From NCBI GenBank assembly GCA_911810475.1, contig OU461276.1, positions 1,331,501-1,395,500 of the forward strand: 64,000 nt of DNA, read 5' to 3'. The position numbers were made by a program, and so were the translations under genes. Shown in pieces: positions 9,431 to 18,629 of the stretch. Each line of letters starts with the position of its first letter. Position 1 is the stretch's first letter. Origin of the DNA: Candidatus Celerinatantimonas neptuna. Its GTDB lineage: Bacteria; Pseudomonadota; Gammaproteobacteria; Enterobacterales; Celerinatantimonadaceae. A model generated the notes under the pieces. That model saw only the letters and a program-made list of their open reading frames with translations, ran no database searches and had not been told where the DNA came from.

Positions 9431-10345
9431 CTATGAGAAACACAGAGTCGCTAAATAAATAGCACAGCATTGCTGATGGGATGAATAGTAACTTACAAGC
9501 GCTCGGTCAGATGTTTGCCAAACCATTCCTGCATAACTGGTATCACCACCGGAAGGTAGGGTCAGAACCTCTGTAAGTTGGCCCCCTTTAGAACCGATCC
9601 AACAAACACTTGTCCGAGCCGGCTCATAAAGTCGTACAACAGCAAGCAGGCGATCATCACTCGTACAACTAAGTATAGGCCCCCCAATGGCTTGATCTAA
9701 CTCAGTCCATTTCCAGTTTTGATACGGAGGAAAGCTTATTCCCAACAAAGCATGCCCATTATCAGCATCCCTGCGCAGCAAGCAAAAGGCCCGGCCATGA
9801 GAGTCAAATGCAATACCTGTCTCATTCGGATAACCATAACGCGATGACAATTGACCCAGAGGTTTAGCTGACCAAAGTCGATACTCAGCCTGATCAGATT
9901 GCACTTTGTACAATTGGAGTGTATCAGGTCGACGATAACCAAAACTCAACCCAAATTCGTTATACCATGCTGTCCGCCATAACCAGACTCCGGGTTCACC
10001 GATTTCGGCCAACTCAGACCAATGGCCATCTTTTAACTCATATACGAGTGATCGCAGGCCCTGCTCATTAATTCGGGCACAATTTATCCATAAACAACCC
10101 TGTGGCGTCACCGTAAATTTAGGATCGCGAAGTTCACCTGAAGCAGCATGAAGCCGGGCATGAAGTTGCCAATCACAACCATCATGACTGTTTAAAACTA
10201 CCAACAAACCATCCCGGTGATGATGGCTTGATGCTTCCCGATAGGTAAGCCAGTAACGTTGCTTATACAGACAAAGATCAGTAAAGGCCAAATGCTTGTT
10301 CAGGTCGCTTGCAATACAATGTACCTCCTCAAGCTTTATCGCCAT
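9431..10345 (-). CDS. Sialidase-like beta-propeller protein, function unknown
   Basis: The product has 304 residues with no signal peptide or membrane segment, so it is probably cytoplasmic. It shows recurring short strands with Trp and Asp, such as GCLWINC, GVWLWRTAW and YGYPNETGIAFDSHG, reminiscent of the sialidase/BNR propeller superfamily; I do not see a clean series of Asp-box motifs. The ATG overlaps the last 10 bases of cra and has a strong ribosome site (GGAGG) inside cra, so the two are co-transcribed and probably translationally coupled. Placement suggests a link to Cra-controlled sugar metabolism, but catalysis is not shown. The fold assignment is tentative. Confidence 0.75.
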   Translation of the reverse strand: MAIKLEEVHCIASDLNKHLAFTDLCLYKQRYWLTYREASSHHHRDGLLVVLNSHDGCDWQLHARLHAASGELRDPKFTVTPQGCLWINCARINEQGLRSLVYELKDGHWSELAEIGEPGVWLWRTAWYNEFGLSFGYRRPDTLQLYKVQSDQAEYRLWSAKPLGQLSSRYGYPNETGIAFDSHGRAFCLLRRDADNGHALLGISFPPYQNWKWTELDQAIGGPILSCTSDDRLLAVVRLYEPARTSVCWIGSKGGQLTEVLTLPSGGDTSYAGMVWQTSDRALVSYYSSHQQCCAIYLATLCFS

Positions 10346-11367
10346 GTCCCCTCCATGATAGGAACCCGGGGACTTTGCAATTGCTCCGGATTTCGCACGA
10401 CAAGTCGTCTGGGTAAGACCTCAACCCCAGGTTGATAGTGTCCATCGATTGCTTTTAGCACTACATTCATTGCTCTTTCTGCAATAATCGGCATCTGTTG
10501 TATTAACCCATTAATAGGGTATGGCAAAAAATCCAGTAACCGATTATCTCCGAACGTCGCTAAACGAAGATGCTTTAATAAATCAGGGCGGCGAACCAAC
10601 TGATCCAGCCCCCCTTCTAATAGAATATAAGCCGTTGTGATAATCAGATCCGGTTGCCATTTTAACACCTTGTTCATCAAAGCAGCGCCTTGCTCCTGGC
10701 TAAAATGATGACCATAAAAACAACGATAATCTGATTCGGGAAGCAATTTATCCAGTTCACAACATATCCCATGTTCCCGCTCACTTGAAACTAACAACTG
10801 TGGCAAAGCACCAATGATTGCAATCTTTTGCATATTTTGGGTAATGCTTGCACGCGTTAATGAAGCCGCACCATTGATATTATCACTGGCGATATTTGCA
10901 AATAGATCAGGATCAAGAATACGGTCAATTGCAATAATTGGCTTTCCGGCTTTGAGTAACTTTGGATAAAAATCATTATTGATCGGTAAGCTACTCGAGA
11001 CTAAAAGTGCATCAACCCCCCTTGATATCAAAGTTTCAGCTAACTGAACTTCAACTTCAGGAAGATCATCACTACAACTAATTATCAGTTGATAACCTCT
11101 TTCTCTAGCACCTTGTTCCAAATGTTTTGCTAACTTTGCATAACTAGGATTTTCTAAATCAGGGACAATGCATCCCAAAGAAAAACTCGCCCCTGAACGC
11201 AAATTAGCGGCAGCCTGATTCGGTCGATACTTGTGTTGTTCAACCACTGCCATCACTTTGGCAACCGTCCGCGCACTGATTCTATAATCTCGCGCTTTCC
11301 CATTAATAACAGCGCTGGCGGTGGTTCTAGAGACTCCCGCTAATCGGGCAATCTCATCAAGCTTCAT
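10336..11367 (-). CDS. cra: Catabolite repressor/activator, LacI family (Cra/FruR)
   Basis: 343 residues. The N-terminal LacI-type helix-turn-helix (MKLDEIARLAGVSRTTASAV, then YRISARTVAKV) is that of FruR/Cra, followed by a periplasmic-binding-protein-like effector domain from about residue 60. The family senses fructose-1-phosphate (and fructose-1,6-bisphosphate in E. coli) and binds palindromes close to GCTGAATCGTTTTAGC. Two such palindromes lie in the 253-base gap to fruB, one near each gene, so it should control both itself and fruBKA. The divergent cra/fruBKA arrangement is known in Vibrio. A sialidase-like gene overlaps its 3' end. Confidence 0.93.
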   Translation of the reverse strand: MKLDEIARLAGVSRTTASAVINGKARDYRISARTVAKVMAVVEQHKYRPNQAAANLRSGASFSLGCIVPDLENPSYAKLAKHLEQGARERGYQLIISCSDDLPEVEVQLAETLISRGVDALLVSSSLPINNDFYPKLLKAGKPIIAIDRILDPDLFANIASDNINGAASLTRASITQNMQKIAIIGALPQLLVSSEREHGICCELDKLLPESDYRCFYGHHFSQEQGAALMNKVLKWQPDLIITTAYILLEGGLDQLVRRPDLLKHLRLATFGDNRLLDFLPYPINGLIQQMPIIAERAMNVVLKAIDGHYQPGVEVLPRRLVVRNPEQLQSPRVPIMEGTWR

Positions 11368-11432
11368 GACCTACCTCAATTTGATCTTGCTCACAACTCC
11401 AAAAAAAATACGGAATTTTGGTTGAATCCCGT

Positions 11433-11448
11433 GCTAACACGATTCAGC
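11433..11448. promoter_or_regulatory. Cra operator, cra-proximal
   Basis: The 16-mer GCTAACACGATTCAGC is, on the other strand, GCTGAATCGTGTTAGC. This matches the Cra/FruR consensus and differs from the fruB-proximal site at only one position. It sits 66 bases upstream of the cra ATG, suiting autoregulation. Confidence 0.8.
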
Positions 11449-11560
11449 ATAGCGCATATCTCTCTCGCTCCAAATGGTCTAGGGGCGAAAATTTCCAAAA
11501 TTCGGGAATTTTTTAAAAAACTAAAAAACAGGTCACAAAACTAATCTTTTTTCATTTAAA

Positions 11561-11576
11561 GCTGAATCGTTTTAGC
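11561..11576. promoter_or_regulatory. Cra operator, fruB-proximal
   Basis: GCTGAATCGTTTTAGC is a near-perfect palindrome matching the Cra/FruR consensus, 45 bases before the fruB ATG. It should mediate repression of fruBKA that is relieved by fructose-1-phosphate. Confidence 0.85.
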
Positions 11577-11620
11577 TAAGCTTCAACAAGACTCAGTGAG
11601 AACAAGTTAAGGAAACAAGT

Positions 11621-12766
11621 ATGCTAGAAATTCATACTGACAACATTACATTGGGGGCCAACGCAGCCGATAAACCTGAGGCTATCCGACTTGTCGCCGG
11701 GAAACTAGCCGAAGCCGGTTTTGTAAAATCTGGCTATGTCGATGGCATGCTAGCCAGAGAACAACAGTCTAGTACATTTTTAGGAAATGGGATCGCCATT
11801 CCCCATGGCACCACCGATACCCGGGATCAGGTTGAAAAAACCGGGCTACAACTCGTTCAGTTTCCTCAGGGTGTAAACTGGGGCGACGGAAATACTGTTT
11901 ATCTGGCTATTGGTATTGCTGCACAATCTGATGAACATTTGACTATTTTACGACAGCTGACCCGAGTTTTAGATCAGGAAGGACTCAGCGGAAAACTACA
12001 AAAGATCAGTGATGCAAAAGAAATTGTTGACCTGTTATCGGGAAATACTGAACTTAAATTCGATGCGAATAGCATCCTGCTTGATTTCCCTGCGACTAAC
12101 CTAACTCAGCTTCAAGCCGTCGCAGCTGGCCAGCTCAAACAAACCGGAGTTGTCGGCGATGACGGAATTGCCGCTCTGATGTCTGCAACAGCCGTCCATT
12201 TGGGACAAGGCGTATGGATGATTTCATCTAGCAGTAACGTACAGGCCAGCGGAATTAGCATTGTCCGCGCTCAAAGTGAGTTTGACCATGAAGGTCATAA
12301 AGTCTCGACATTGATAAGCGTTGCAACCAAAGATGCCCAGGCTAAAGCAGTTCTGGAAAAAATCACTGATTTATTAGCTAGTCAACAATTAGACCAGCTG
12401 GTAAAAGCACAATCTGCAGATGCCGTTATCGCATTATTGACAGGTAAAGAAGCCAAACCAGCAACAGGAGCAGCTGTCCCTGAAGGTGCTCTGCAAGAAA
12501 TATTTAAACTGAAAAACCCACATGGTTTACATGCCCGTCCTGGTGCAGTTCTGGTTAAAGCCATCAAAGAATTTGACGTCAAAATTACAGTTGAAAACAT
12601 CACTGAAGGAACAGGTCCCGTTAATGGCCGTAGCTTGATGAAAGTCATTGGCCTAGGCGCCCGCCACGCTCACGAACTTCGCTTTACTGCAGAAGGTGAA
12701 AACGCCAGGGAAGCACTCGATCATATCGGCGCCGCTATTGATGCTGGCCTGGGAGAAGAACTATGA
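11621..12766 (+). CDS. fruB: Fructose PTS diphosphoryl transfer protein (IIA-FPr)
   Basis: 381 residues, close to the usual length of FruB. The N-terminal EIIA-Fru domain has its phosphorylated histidine in IPHGTT (His62). A linker/M region follows. The C-terminal HPr-like FPr domain has GLHARPG with His304. It relays phosphate from enzyme I to FruA during fructose uptake. The ribosome site AAGGA precedes the ATG. It is first in fruBKA, overlaps fruK by four bases (ATGA) and sits behind a Cra operator. Confidence 0.95.
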   Translation: MLEIHTDNITLGANAADKPEAIRLVAGKLAEAGFVKSGYVDGMLAREQQSSTFLGNGIAIPHGTTDTRDQVEKTGLQLVQFPQGVNWGDGNTVYLAIGIAAQSDEHLTILRQLTRVLDQEGLSGKLQKISDAKEIVDLLSGNTELKFDANSILLDFPATNLTQLQAVAAGQLKQTGVVGDDGIAALMSATAVHLGQGVWMISSSSNVQASGISIVRAQSEFDHEGHKVSTLISVATKDAQAKAVLEKITDLLASQQLDQLVKAQSADAVIALLTGKEAKPATGAAVPEGALQEIFKLKNPHGLHARPGAVLVKAIKEFDVKITVENITEGTGPVNGRSLMKVIGLGARHAHELRFTAEGENAREALDHIGAAIDAGLGEEL

Positions 12767-13701
12767 GTGTCGTCTGCGTCACTTTGAATCCTGCGCTGGA
12801 TCTAACCGGCCAGTTAAGTGAGCTGAAAATAGATACAGTTAACTTAATTGATCAGGCTAATCAGACGCCAGGTGGAAAAGGAATTAATGTTGCTCGGGTA
12901 TTGGCCGACATGGGAACCACATCAACGGTTACAGGCTGGCTGGGTCAGGACAATTTAGAACCATTTACCCAGTTATTCGATGAAATAAAAGCAAACGATC
13001 AATTTTTACGTCAACCCGGAGCCACCCGGACCAACGTCAAACTAGCAGAAGTCAACGGACAAGTTACTGACGTTAACTTTCCCGGAATGGCAATCGATCA
13101 CACTGCGGTTCAGAAATTGGAACAAAAGCTGGTTGAACTGGCTGAGCAAAATGAATGGTTTGTTCTTGCTGGCAGTCTCCCCCGCGGTGTTAGTCCAACA
13201 CTTTATCAACGTTGGATCGATCTACTTAACCAACATGGTGCTAAAGTTATCTTTGATAGTAGTGGAGATGCATTCAGCTATGGTCTTGAAGCTGCACCTT
13301 ATTTAGTTAAACCAAATGATATTGAATTGGGTCAATGGATAGGCCATGAACTGATTGATGAATCAGCTATTGTAGCAGCGGCTCGTCAATTGATCGCCAA
13401 AGGAATCACCCATGTGTTGGTTTCTCGTGGCAGTAACGGAGTTATATGGGTAAAAGCAGATAAAGTGCTCAAAGCCACTCCCCCTAAAATCAATGTCGTC
13501 AGTACGGTCGGTGCAGGCGATTCTATGGTTGCAGCCATGACTCATGCGTTAACTCAAGGCTGGGATGATGAAAAAGCAATCACCTATGCAACCGCAATTT
13601 CTGCTTTAGCGGTCACTCAAGTGAGTGTCGGCATTAGCGATCAACAAAAACTCGAGTCACTGACTCAACAGGTGCAGGTTAACGAACTGCCTAATACGTG
13701 A
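12763..13701 (+). CDS. fruK: 1-phosphofructokinase
   Basis: 312 residues of the PfkB/ribokinase family. Visible signatures are the N-terminal GGKGINVA and the C-terminal anion-hole/catalytic motif VGAGDS near residue 250, whose Asp is the catalytic base. It phosphorylates fructose-1-phosphate to fructose-1,6-bisphosphate, removing the Cra effector. It starts within the last codons of fruB and is followed 10 bases later by fruA, so the three are one operon. Confidence 0.95.
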   Translation: MSVVCVTLNPALDLTGQLSELKIDTVNLIDQANQTPGGKGINVARVLADMGTTSTVTGWLGQDNLEPFTQLFDEIKANDQFLRQPGATRTNVKLAEVNGQVTDVNFPGMAIDHTAVQKLEQKLVELAEQNEWFVLAGSLPRGVSPTLYQRWIDLLNQHGAKVIFDSSGDAFSYGLEAAPYLVKPNDIELGQWIGHELIDESAIVAAARQLIAKGITHVLVSRGSNGVIWVKADKVLKATPPKINVVSTVGAGDSMVAAMTHALTQGWDDEKAITYATAISALAVTQVSVGISDQQKLESLTQQVQVNELPNT

Positions 13702-13711
13702 GGACTGAAGG

Positions 13712-15439
13712 ATGAAAGTAGCCATTATAACAGCCTGTCCAGCCGGCGTTGCCACTAGTTTTATGGCCGCCAAGCGATTGGAAGAAGAGGCAAAAAAACA
13801 AGGTATTGAAGCATTAATTGAATGCCATTCTAATGTAGCTCCTGTTGAGCTTCTAGACCGGGAACAGCTCCAAAGTTGTGATAAGGTTATTTTAGCTGTA
13901 CCGGCTCAAAATAATGTAGATTTATCTCGCTTAGATGGGTTATCTGTTGTTGAAACAACTATCGATGCAGTTTTAGCAGATCCTGCTGCTGCATTCGCAG
14001 CTAATGCCAGTAGCTACACAGCACCAGCCAGTGCTTCTGTACCAACAACATCTGGTAGTTTAAACATTGTCGCAGTAACAGCATGCCCAACAGGCGTAGC
14101 ACACACGTTTATGGCGGCAGAAGCTCTGGAACAGGGTGCCCAAAAACGCGGCTGGAACATCAAAGTCGAAACCCGCGGTAGTGTGGGAGCTAAAAACCAA
14201 CTGGCTCCTGAAGAAATTGCAGCCGCCGACTTGGTTATCTTAGCGACTGATATTGAAGTTGATCGCTCTCCATTTAACGGCAAAAAAGTTTACCATTGTT
14301 CAACCGGTTCTGCGTTGAAGAAAACCCAACAGGTACTGGACGAAGCGATGGACAATGCAACCGTTCAAGCTGGCTCATCATCTGGTGTAGCAACAAGTAA
14401 CGGTAAAAAAGAAAAAGCAGGCCCTTACAAACACTTGTTAACTGGTGTGTCATTCATGCTGCCAATGGTGGTTGCCGGTGGTTTGCTGATTGCGATTTCC
14501 TTTATTTTTGGGATCCATGCTTTTGAACATAAAGGCACACTAGCTGCTGCGTTGATGGATATCGGTGGCGGAACAGCCTTTAAACTGATGATTCCAGTGT
14601 TGGCCGGTTATATTGCTTACTCAATTGCTGACCGCCCCGGGTTAACCCCAGGTATGATTGGTGGTTTACTCGCAAGTACTCTTGGCGCCGGTTTTATCGG
14701 CGGTATCATCGCTGGTTTCCTCGCAGGTTACACAGCTAAGTTCTTTGCTACCGCAATTAAATTGCCAGAAAGTGTTGAATCACTGAAACCAATTTTGATT
14801 ATTCCTCTGCTCGCCAGTGCAGTGACCGGTCTTGTCATGATCTATATCGTCGGTAAACCAACTGCGGCGCTGATGGAAAGCATGACTCACTTCCTGAAAA
14901 ACATGGGTTCAGCAAACGCTATTTTGTTGGGGGTCATTGTTGGGTTGATGATGTGCTTTGACTTGGGTGGTCCAATTAACAAAGCAGCCTATACATTTGG
15001 TGTTGGCCTGTTAGCATCTCATACTTACGCACCAATGGCTGCAATTATGGCCGCTGGTATGGTTCCACCTCTGGGTATGGGCGTGGCCACATTCATTGCC
15101 CGTCGTAAATTTACCAAAGCAGAAACGGAAGCAGGTAAGGCCGCATTTGTGCTGGGATTATGCTTTATTACTGAAGGCTCAATTCCATTTGCTGCCCGCG
15201 ATCCACTCCGGGTTATTCCAGCAAACATGATTGGTGGTGCTATCACTGGCGCCTTATCTATGTACTTCGGATGTAAACTGATGGCGCCGCATGGTGGTAT
15301 ATTCGTTTTAGCCATTCCACACGCAATCAATCACGTTCTGCTTTATCTTGCAGCGATCGTTATTGGTACGCTTGCAACGGCATTGATTTACTCAGTAGCT
15401 CGTCGCTCAGAGATGGGTGAAGCAGAAACAGCTGCTTAA
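13712..15439 (+). CDS. fruA: Fructose PTS permease, EIIB'BC
   Basis: 575 residues. Two EIIB domains come first: a B' domain with TACPAGVA (Cys near residue 9) and the functional B domain with TACPTGVAHTF (Cys125). The hydrophobic EIIC domain from about residue 235 has several membrane segments and carries the family's GGPINKAAY and GSIPFAARDP motifs. It imports fructose as fructose-1-phosphate across the inner membrane. It is last in fruBKA and followed by a strong intrinsic terminator. Length and domain order match E. coli FruA. Confidence 0.95.
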   Translation: MKVAIITACPAGVATSFMAAKRLEEEAKKQGIEALIECHSNVAPVELLDREQLQSCDKVILAVPAQNNVDLSRLDGLSVVETTIDAVLADPAAAFAANASSYTAPASASVPTTSGSLNIVAVTACPTGVAHTFMAAEALEQGAQKRGWNIKVETRGSVGAKNQLAPEEIAAADLVILATDIEVDRSPFNGKKVYHCSTGSALKKTQQVLDEAMDNATVQAGSSSGVATSNGKKEKAGPYKHLLTGVSFMLPMVVAGGLLIAISFIFGIHAFEHKGTLAAALMDIGGGTAFKLMIPVLAGYIAYSIADRPGLTPGMIGGLLASTLGAGFIGGIIAGFLAGYTAKFFATAIKLPESVESLKPILIIPLLASAVTGLVMIYIVGKPTAALMESMTHFLKNMGSANAILLGVIVGLMMCFDLGGPINKAAYTFGVGLLASHTYAPMAAIMAAGMVPPLGMGVATFIARRKFTKAETEAGKAAFVLGLCFITEGSIPFAARDPLRVIPANMIGGAITGALSMYFGCKLMAPHGGIFVLAIPHAINHVLLYLAAIVIGTLATALIYSVARRSEMGEAETAA

Positions 15440-15467
15440 TTCTTTTTAAATGAATCATTTTTTAATC

Positions 15468-15495
15468 AGACCAGCCATTTTGGCTGGTCTTTTTT
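15468..15495 (+). terminator. Intrinsic terminator of fruBKA
   Basis: A 10-bp perfect stem (AGACCAGCCA / TGGCTGGTCT) with a TTT loop is followed by a T-rich run, 28 bases after the fruA stop. Confidence 0.92.
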
Positions 15496-15589
15496 ATTCT
15501 ATGATTAGCATGGTGATTTCTATGATTTAAACCAGTAGACATAGTGACAGTTCGACGCTGTTAAACCGGCCTGTCTAAGGAGCGCATAT

Positions 15590-17047
15590 ATGCCATCACT
15601 TGTGACAGAAAGGATTAGCTCAACAAAATGGTTAGGTCTCGTGTTAGGCCCCCTAGTTTTACTCACCACACTCATTTTCCCTGCCCCATATGAACACCTT
15701 ACAGGTGCTCCCTGGCATACAGCAGGCCTTGCAACATTAATGGCCATTTGGTGGATTACCGAGGCAGTACCAATTCCAGTCACCTCTTTTTTACCCATGG
15801 TTCTTTCTCCGCTTTTAGGGATCACAACGTTAAAAACGGCAACAGCTTCCTTTGCTCATCCACTGATTTTCCTATTTATGGGCGGTTTTATTCTCAGTTT
15901 AGCCATGGAACACTGGAATCTACATAAACGGATCGCACTACTCGCAATTCGGGCAATCGGTACAAAACCGGCACGACAAATTGGCGGTATTATGCTTATC
16001 ACTGCTTTTTTAAGCATGTGGATGAGTAATACAGCTACGGCAGTCATGATGCTTCCAATTGGTATATCCATTATTCAGATGCAAGAATGCAAACACACGC
16101 ACCCTGATTTTTCAGCCGCATTATTATTAGGGATCGCTTACTCAGCCAGTATCGGAGGAATAGGAACGTTAATTGGAACCCCTCCTAATGCGTTGTTGGC
16201 TGCCTATTTGTCTGATAACTATCACATCGACTTAGGGTTTGGTCACTGGATGTTAATTGGTGTTCCGCTGAGTATTATCATGCTATTGATAACATGGGTT
16301 TGGCTGACAAAAATTAACTTTAAAATGCCAACGGATGTTCAAAAATCAACCGATGCACTCAATGAACAACTCAAGCAATTAGGTCCCATGTCCCGAGCCG
16401 AAATCTATATTTCTATCATCTTCACAGCAGTCGCACTAAGTTGGATGACCCGGCCATTTCTCGCTAAATGGACCGGTCTGCCACTAAGTGACACAGGCAT
16501 TGCTATGATTGCAGCATTGCTACTGTTTATTATCCCTGTTGACTTCAAAAAAAATATACGGATTATCGACTGGGATGTAGCAAAACGCCTTCCCTGGGGC
16601 GTTCTGATGCTATTTGGAGGAGGCCTTAGTTTAGCATCGCAAATCAAAAATTCGGGGCTTGCAGATTTCATTGGACAAAGCCTGACAAATACGCAACACC
16701 TCCCGATTCTACTGGTTGTTGCCGTTGTTACCTCTGCGATTATTTTTCTCACTGAAATTACCAGTAACACCGCTACTGCCGCCGGTTTTTTACCGCTACT
16801 GGGCCCGATTGGTCTGGCGATGCATTCTAGCCCTTTAACCCTTGCTGTTCCTGCAGCTCTTGCCGCCAGTTGTGCTTTTATGATGCCAGTGGCAACGCCT
16901 CCAAATAGCGTTGTTTTCGGGTCAGGTCAGTTAAGAATCCGACAAATGGCTCAGGCAGGATTTCTATTAAATATTGTGGGGATTCTACTCATCACATTTT
17001 TTGGTTACTGGCTGGCGGGTCATGTCTTTAACATTCAATTGGAGTAG
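15590..17047 (+). CDS. SLC13/DASS-family sodium:di/tricarboxylate symporter
   Basis: 485 residues and strongly hydrophobic. It has the two family hairpin motifs SNTATAVMM (near residue 148) and TSNTATAAG (near residue 393) that form the sodium and carboxylate sites in VcINDY, and the repeat-end motifs GTPPNALL and ATPPNSVVF. It probably imports succinate, fumarate, malate or citrate with Na+; sulfate cannot be excluded from sequence. An AAGGAG-type ribosome site precedes the ATG. It lies after the fruA terminator, so it is probably its own transcription unit. Confidence 0.88.
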   Translation: MPSLVTERISSTKWLGLVLGPLVLLTTLIFPAPYEHLTGAPWHTAGLATLMAIWWITEAVPIPVTSFLPMVLSPLLGITTLKTATASFAHPLIFLFMGGFILSLAMEHWNLHKRIALLAIRAIGTKPARQIGGIMLITAFLSMWMSNTATAVMMLPIGISIIQMQECKHTHPDFSAALLLGIAYSASIGGIGTLIGTPPNALLAAYLSDNYHIDLGFGHWMLIGVPLSIIMLLITWVWLTKINFKMPTDVQKSTDALNEQLKQLGPMSRAEIYISIIFTAVALSWMTRPFLAKWTGLPLSDTGIAMIAALLLFIIPVDFKKNIRIIDWDVAKRLPWGVLMLFGGGLSLASQIKNSGLADFIGQSLTNTQHLPILLVVAVVTSAIIFLTEITSNTATAAGFLPLLGPIGLAMHSSPLTLAVPAALAASCAFMMPVATPPNSVVFGSGQLRIRQMAQAGFLLNIVGILLITFFGYWLAGHVFNIQLE

Positions 17048-17159
17048 ACGCTCCATTAATCCTTAATGGTGGCTTTTATAATGCTTTAATACAGAAAAAT
17101 GTACTTTTGCTAAAACCAATACCACAATAAAAATAGGCTTATAAAGTGACAGGGGAAAA

Positions 17160-17696
17160 ATGATGAAACCCATGATGCGGCCACTCTATACGATGCTCCA
17201 ACAGAAATTTGATGGCACTTGTGAATGCTCTCAGTTGCTTACCCTTACCCCTGTACAGCTGAGTGATCATTTCAACAATCCAGTTCAGGTACTGGATCAG
17301 CTTGCTCACGAGCTTAAAGTCGACAGTGTCAGCCTTCAACAATATTTTGGACAATATTTATTTCTGAATATTGTTACACAACACCCTGAATATCTGGGCC
17401 AATCCACATCCAGTTTTGAGCTGTTTTTCGACCCGAATACACCTCTACTACTCGAGATAGCAAAACCCTATCAGGACAAAACTCCCCCAAGATTCACAGT
17501 TCTGCAATGCCAACCCAATCAAATGGTTCTGGATTACAAATCATCCCTTCCTTTTGCTCATGTCTGTCATGGTTTTCTTAAAACCTGTGGGCTCTATTTT
17601 GGAGAAACATTATCGATCCACCAACAGCTCATTGACGGTGCATTAAATCATGTTCATTTCACCTTAACCAAAATGCAATCACACGAATCCAAATAA
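17160..17696 (+). CDS. H-NOX-fold (heme-NO-binding-like) protein lacking the heme-ligating histidine
   Basis: 178 residues, the size of stand-alone bacterial H-NOX proteins. The second half keeps the H-NOX/HNOB pattern: an amphipathic stretch LLLEIAKPYQDKTPPRF where the family has IHpEVrKLYPxxxxPxF, then VLDYKSSLPF where the family has the heme-propionate motif YxSxR, then the terminal strands. The proximal histidine position is leucine, and the Arg of YxSxR is absent. If the assignment is right, it should not bind heme like canonical H-NOX. No kinase or GGDEF partner is adjacent. Function unknown; the fold call rests on pattern recognition only. Confidence 0.75.
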   Translation: MMKPMMRPLYTMLQQKFDGTCECSQLLTLTPVQLSDHFNNPVQVLDQLAHELKVDSVSLQQYFGQYLFLNIVTQHPEYLGQSTSSFELFFDPNTPLLLEIAKPYQDKTPPRFTVLQCQPNQMVLDYKSSLPFAHVCHGFLKTCGLYFGETLSIHQQLIDGALNHVHFTLTKMQSHESK

Positions 17697-17922
17697 AGAT
17701 TGTCAAATACCACAAAATCTATGCGCACAACGCTGTCTATCATCAATTAGAACAAAAATCTAACAAGACTATGAATACACACACAAAAACGTCTCTGATA
17801 GCGATTAGATGCTAAATTTCATCATGAGAATCAACCTGACGAAACATAATGAATCGCTTCTTCGAAAAATGGGAAACAAAAACCCAAAATAAAAAGTGAG
17901 ATTTGATGAAGCTAAGAAGAGA

Positions 17923-17999
<77 letters not shown>

Positions 18000-18079
18000 A
18001 CTATAGATACAGATAAGTCTGCATATACATTACATTTTAAAAGCCAAGCTCTGAATTCTGCGACCGAGAAAAAAAGAGA

Positions 18080-18156
<77 letters not shown>

Positions 18157-18194
18157 ACATAACTGACCATTATAAAACACAAATGCATTAAATA

Positions 18195-18281
18195 TGGTGC
18201 GAAGGGGGGGACTTGAACCCCCACAGCCGTAAGGCCACTAGCACCTGAAGCTAGCGTGTCTACCAATTTCACCACCTTCGC
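18195..18281 (-). tRNA. tRNA-Leu (CAG)
   Basis: 87 bases with encoded CCA and the long class II variable arm. The acceptor GCGAAGG, anticodon loop with CAG and overall sequence are close to E. coli leuT. It is third in the operon. Confidence 0.97.
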
Positions 18282-18284
18282 AAG

Positions 18285-18361
18285 TGGGGTGAGTGATGGG
18301 ATTTGAACCCACGACAACCGGAATCACAATCCGGGGCTCTACCAACTGAGCTACACCCACC
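18285..18361 (-). tRNA. tRNA-His (GTG)
   Basis: 77 bases including encoded CCA and the extra 5' G(-1) opposite discriminator C that is unique to tRNA-His. Anticodon GTG. Only three bases separate it from tRNA-Leu. Confidence 0.97.
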
Positions 18362-18398
18362 ATTGTTTTCTGCCAAACATTTTTTAGCTTGCGTTGCC

Positions 18399-18475
<77 letters not shown>

Positions 18476-18494
18476 TCAATGCTGGCGGAGGCGT

Positions 18495-18523
18495 ATACTA
18501 TGCACTTTGGCTAGTTCTGTCTA
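18495..18523 (-). promoter_or_regulatory. Sigma-70 promoter of the tRNA operon
   Basis: On the minus strand: -35 TAGACA (18518-18523), a 17-base spacer and -10 TAGTAT (18495-18500), about 20 bases upstream of the mature tRNA-Arg. The bases after -10 (ACGCCTCCGCC) form a GC-rich discriminator, typical of stringently controlled stable-RNA promoters. Confidence 0.7.
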
Positions 18524-18629
18524 GCATTTTTTTCAAATTTTCCATTATTTGAGTAAAATTCATCCTCATTCACTATAAATCAACCTTATGACCTTACCAA
18601 AAAGACTTTCTTATCCCGGGTTGAGGTTA

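Noticed and set aside
14014-15330. Minus-strand ORFs of about 90-101 codons inside fruA
   Set aside because: Antisense shadows of a well-recognised PTS gene.
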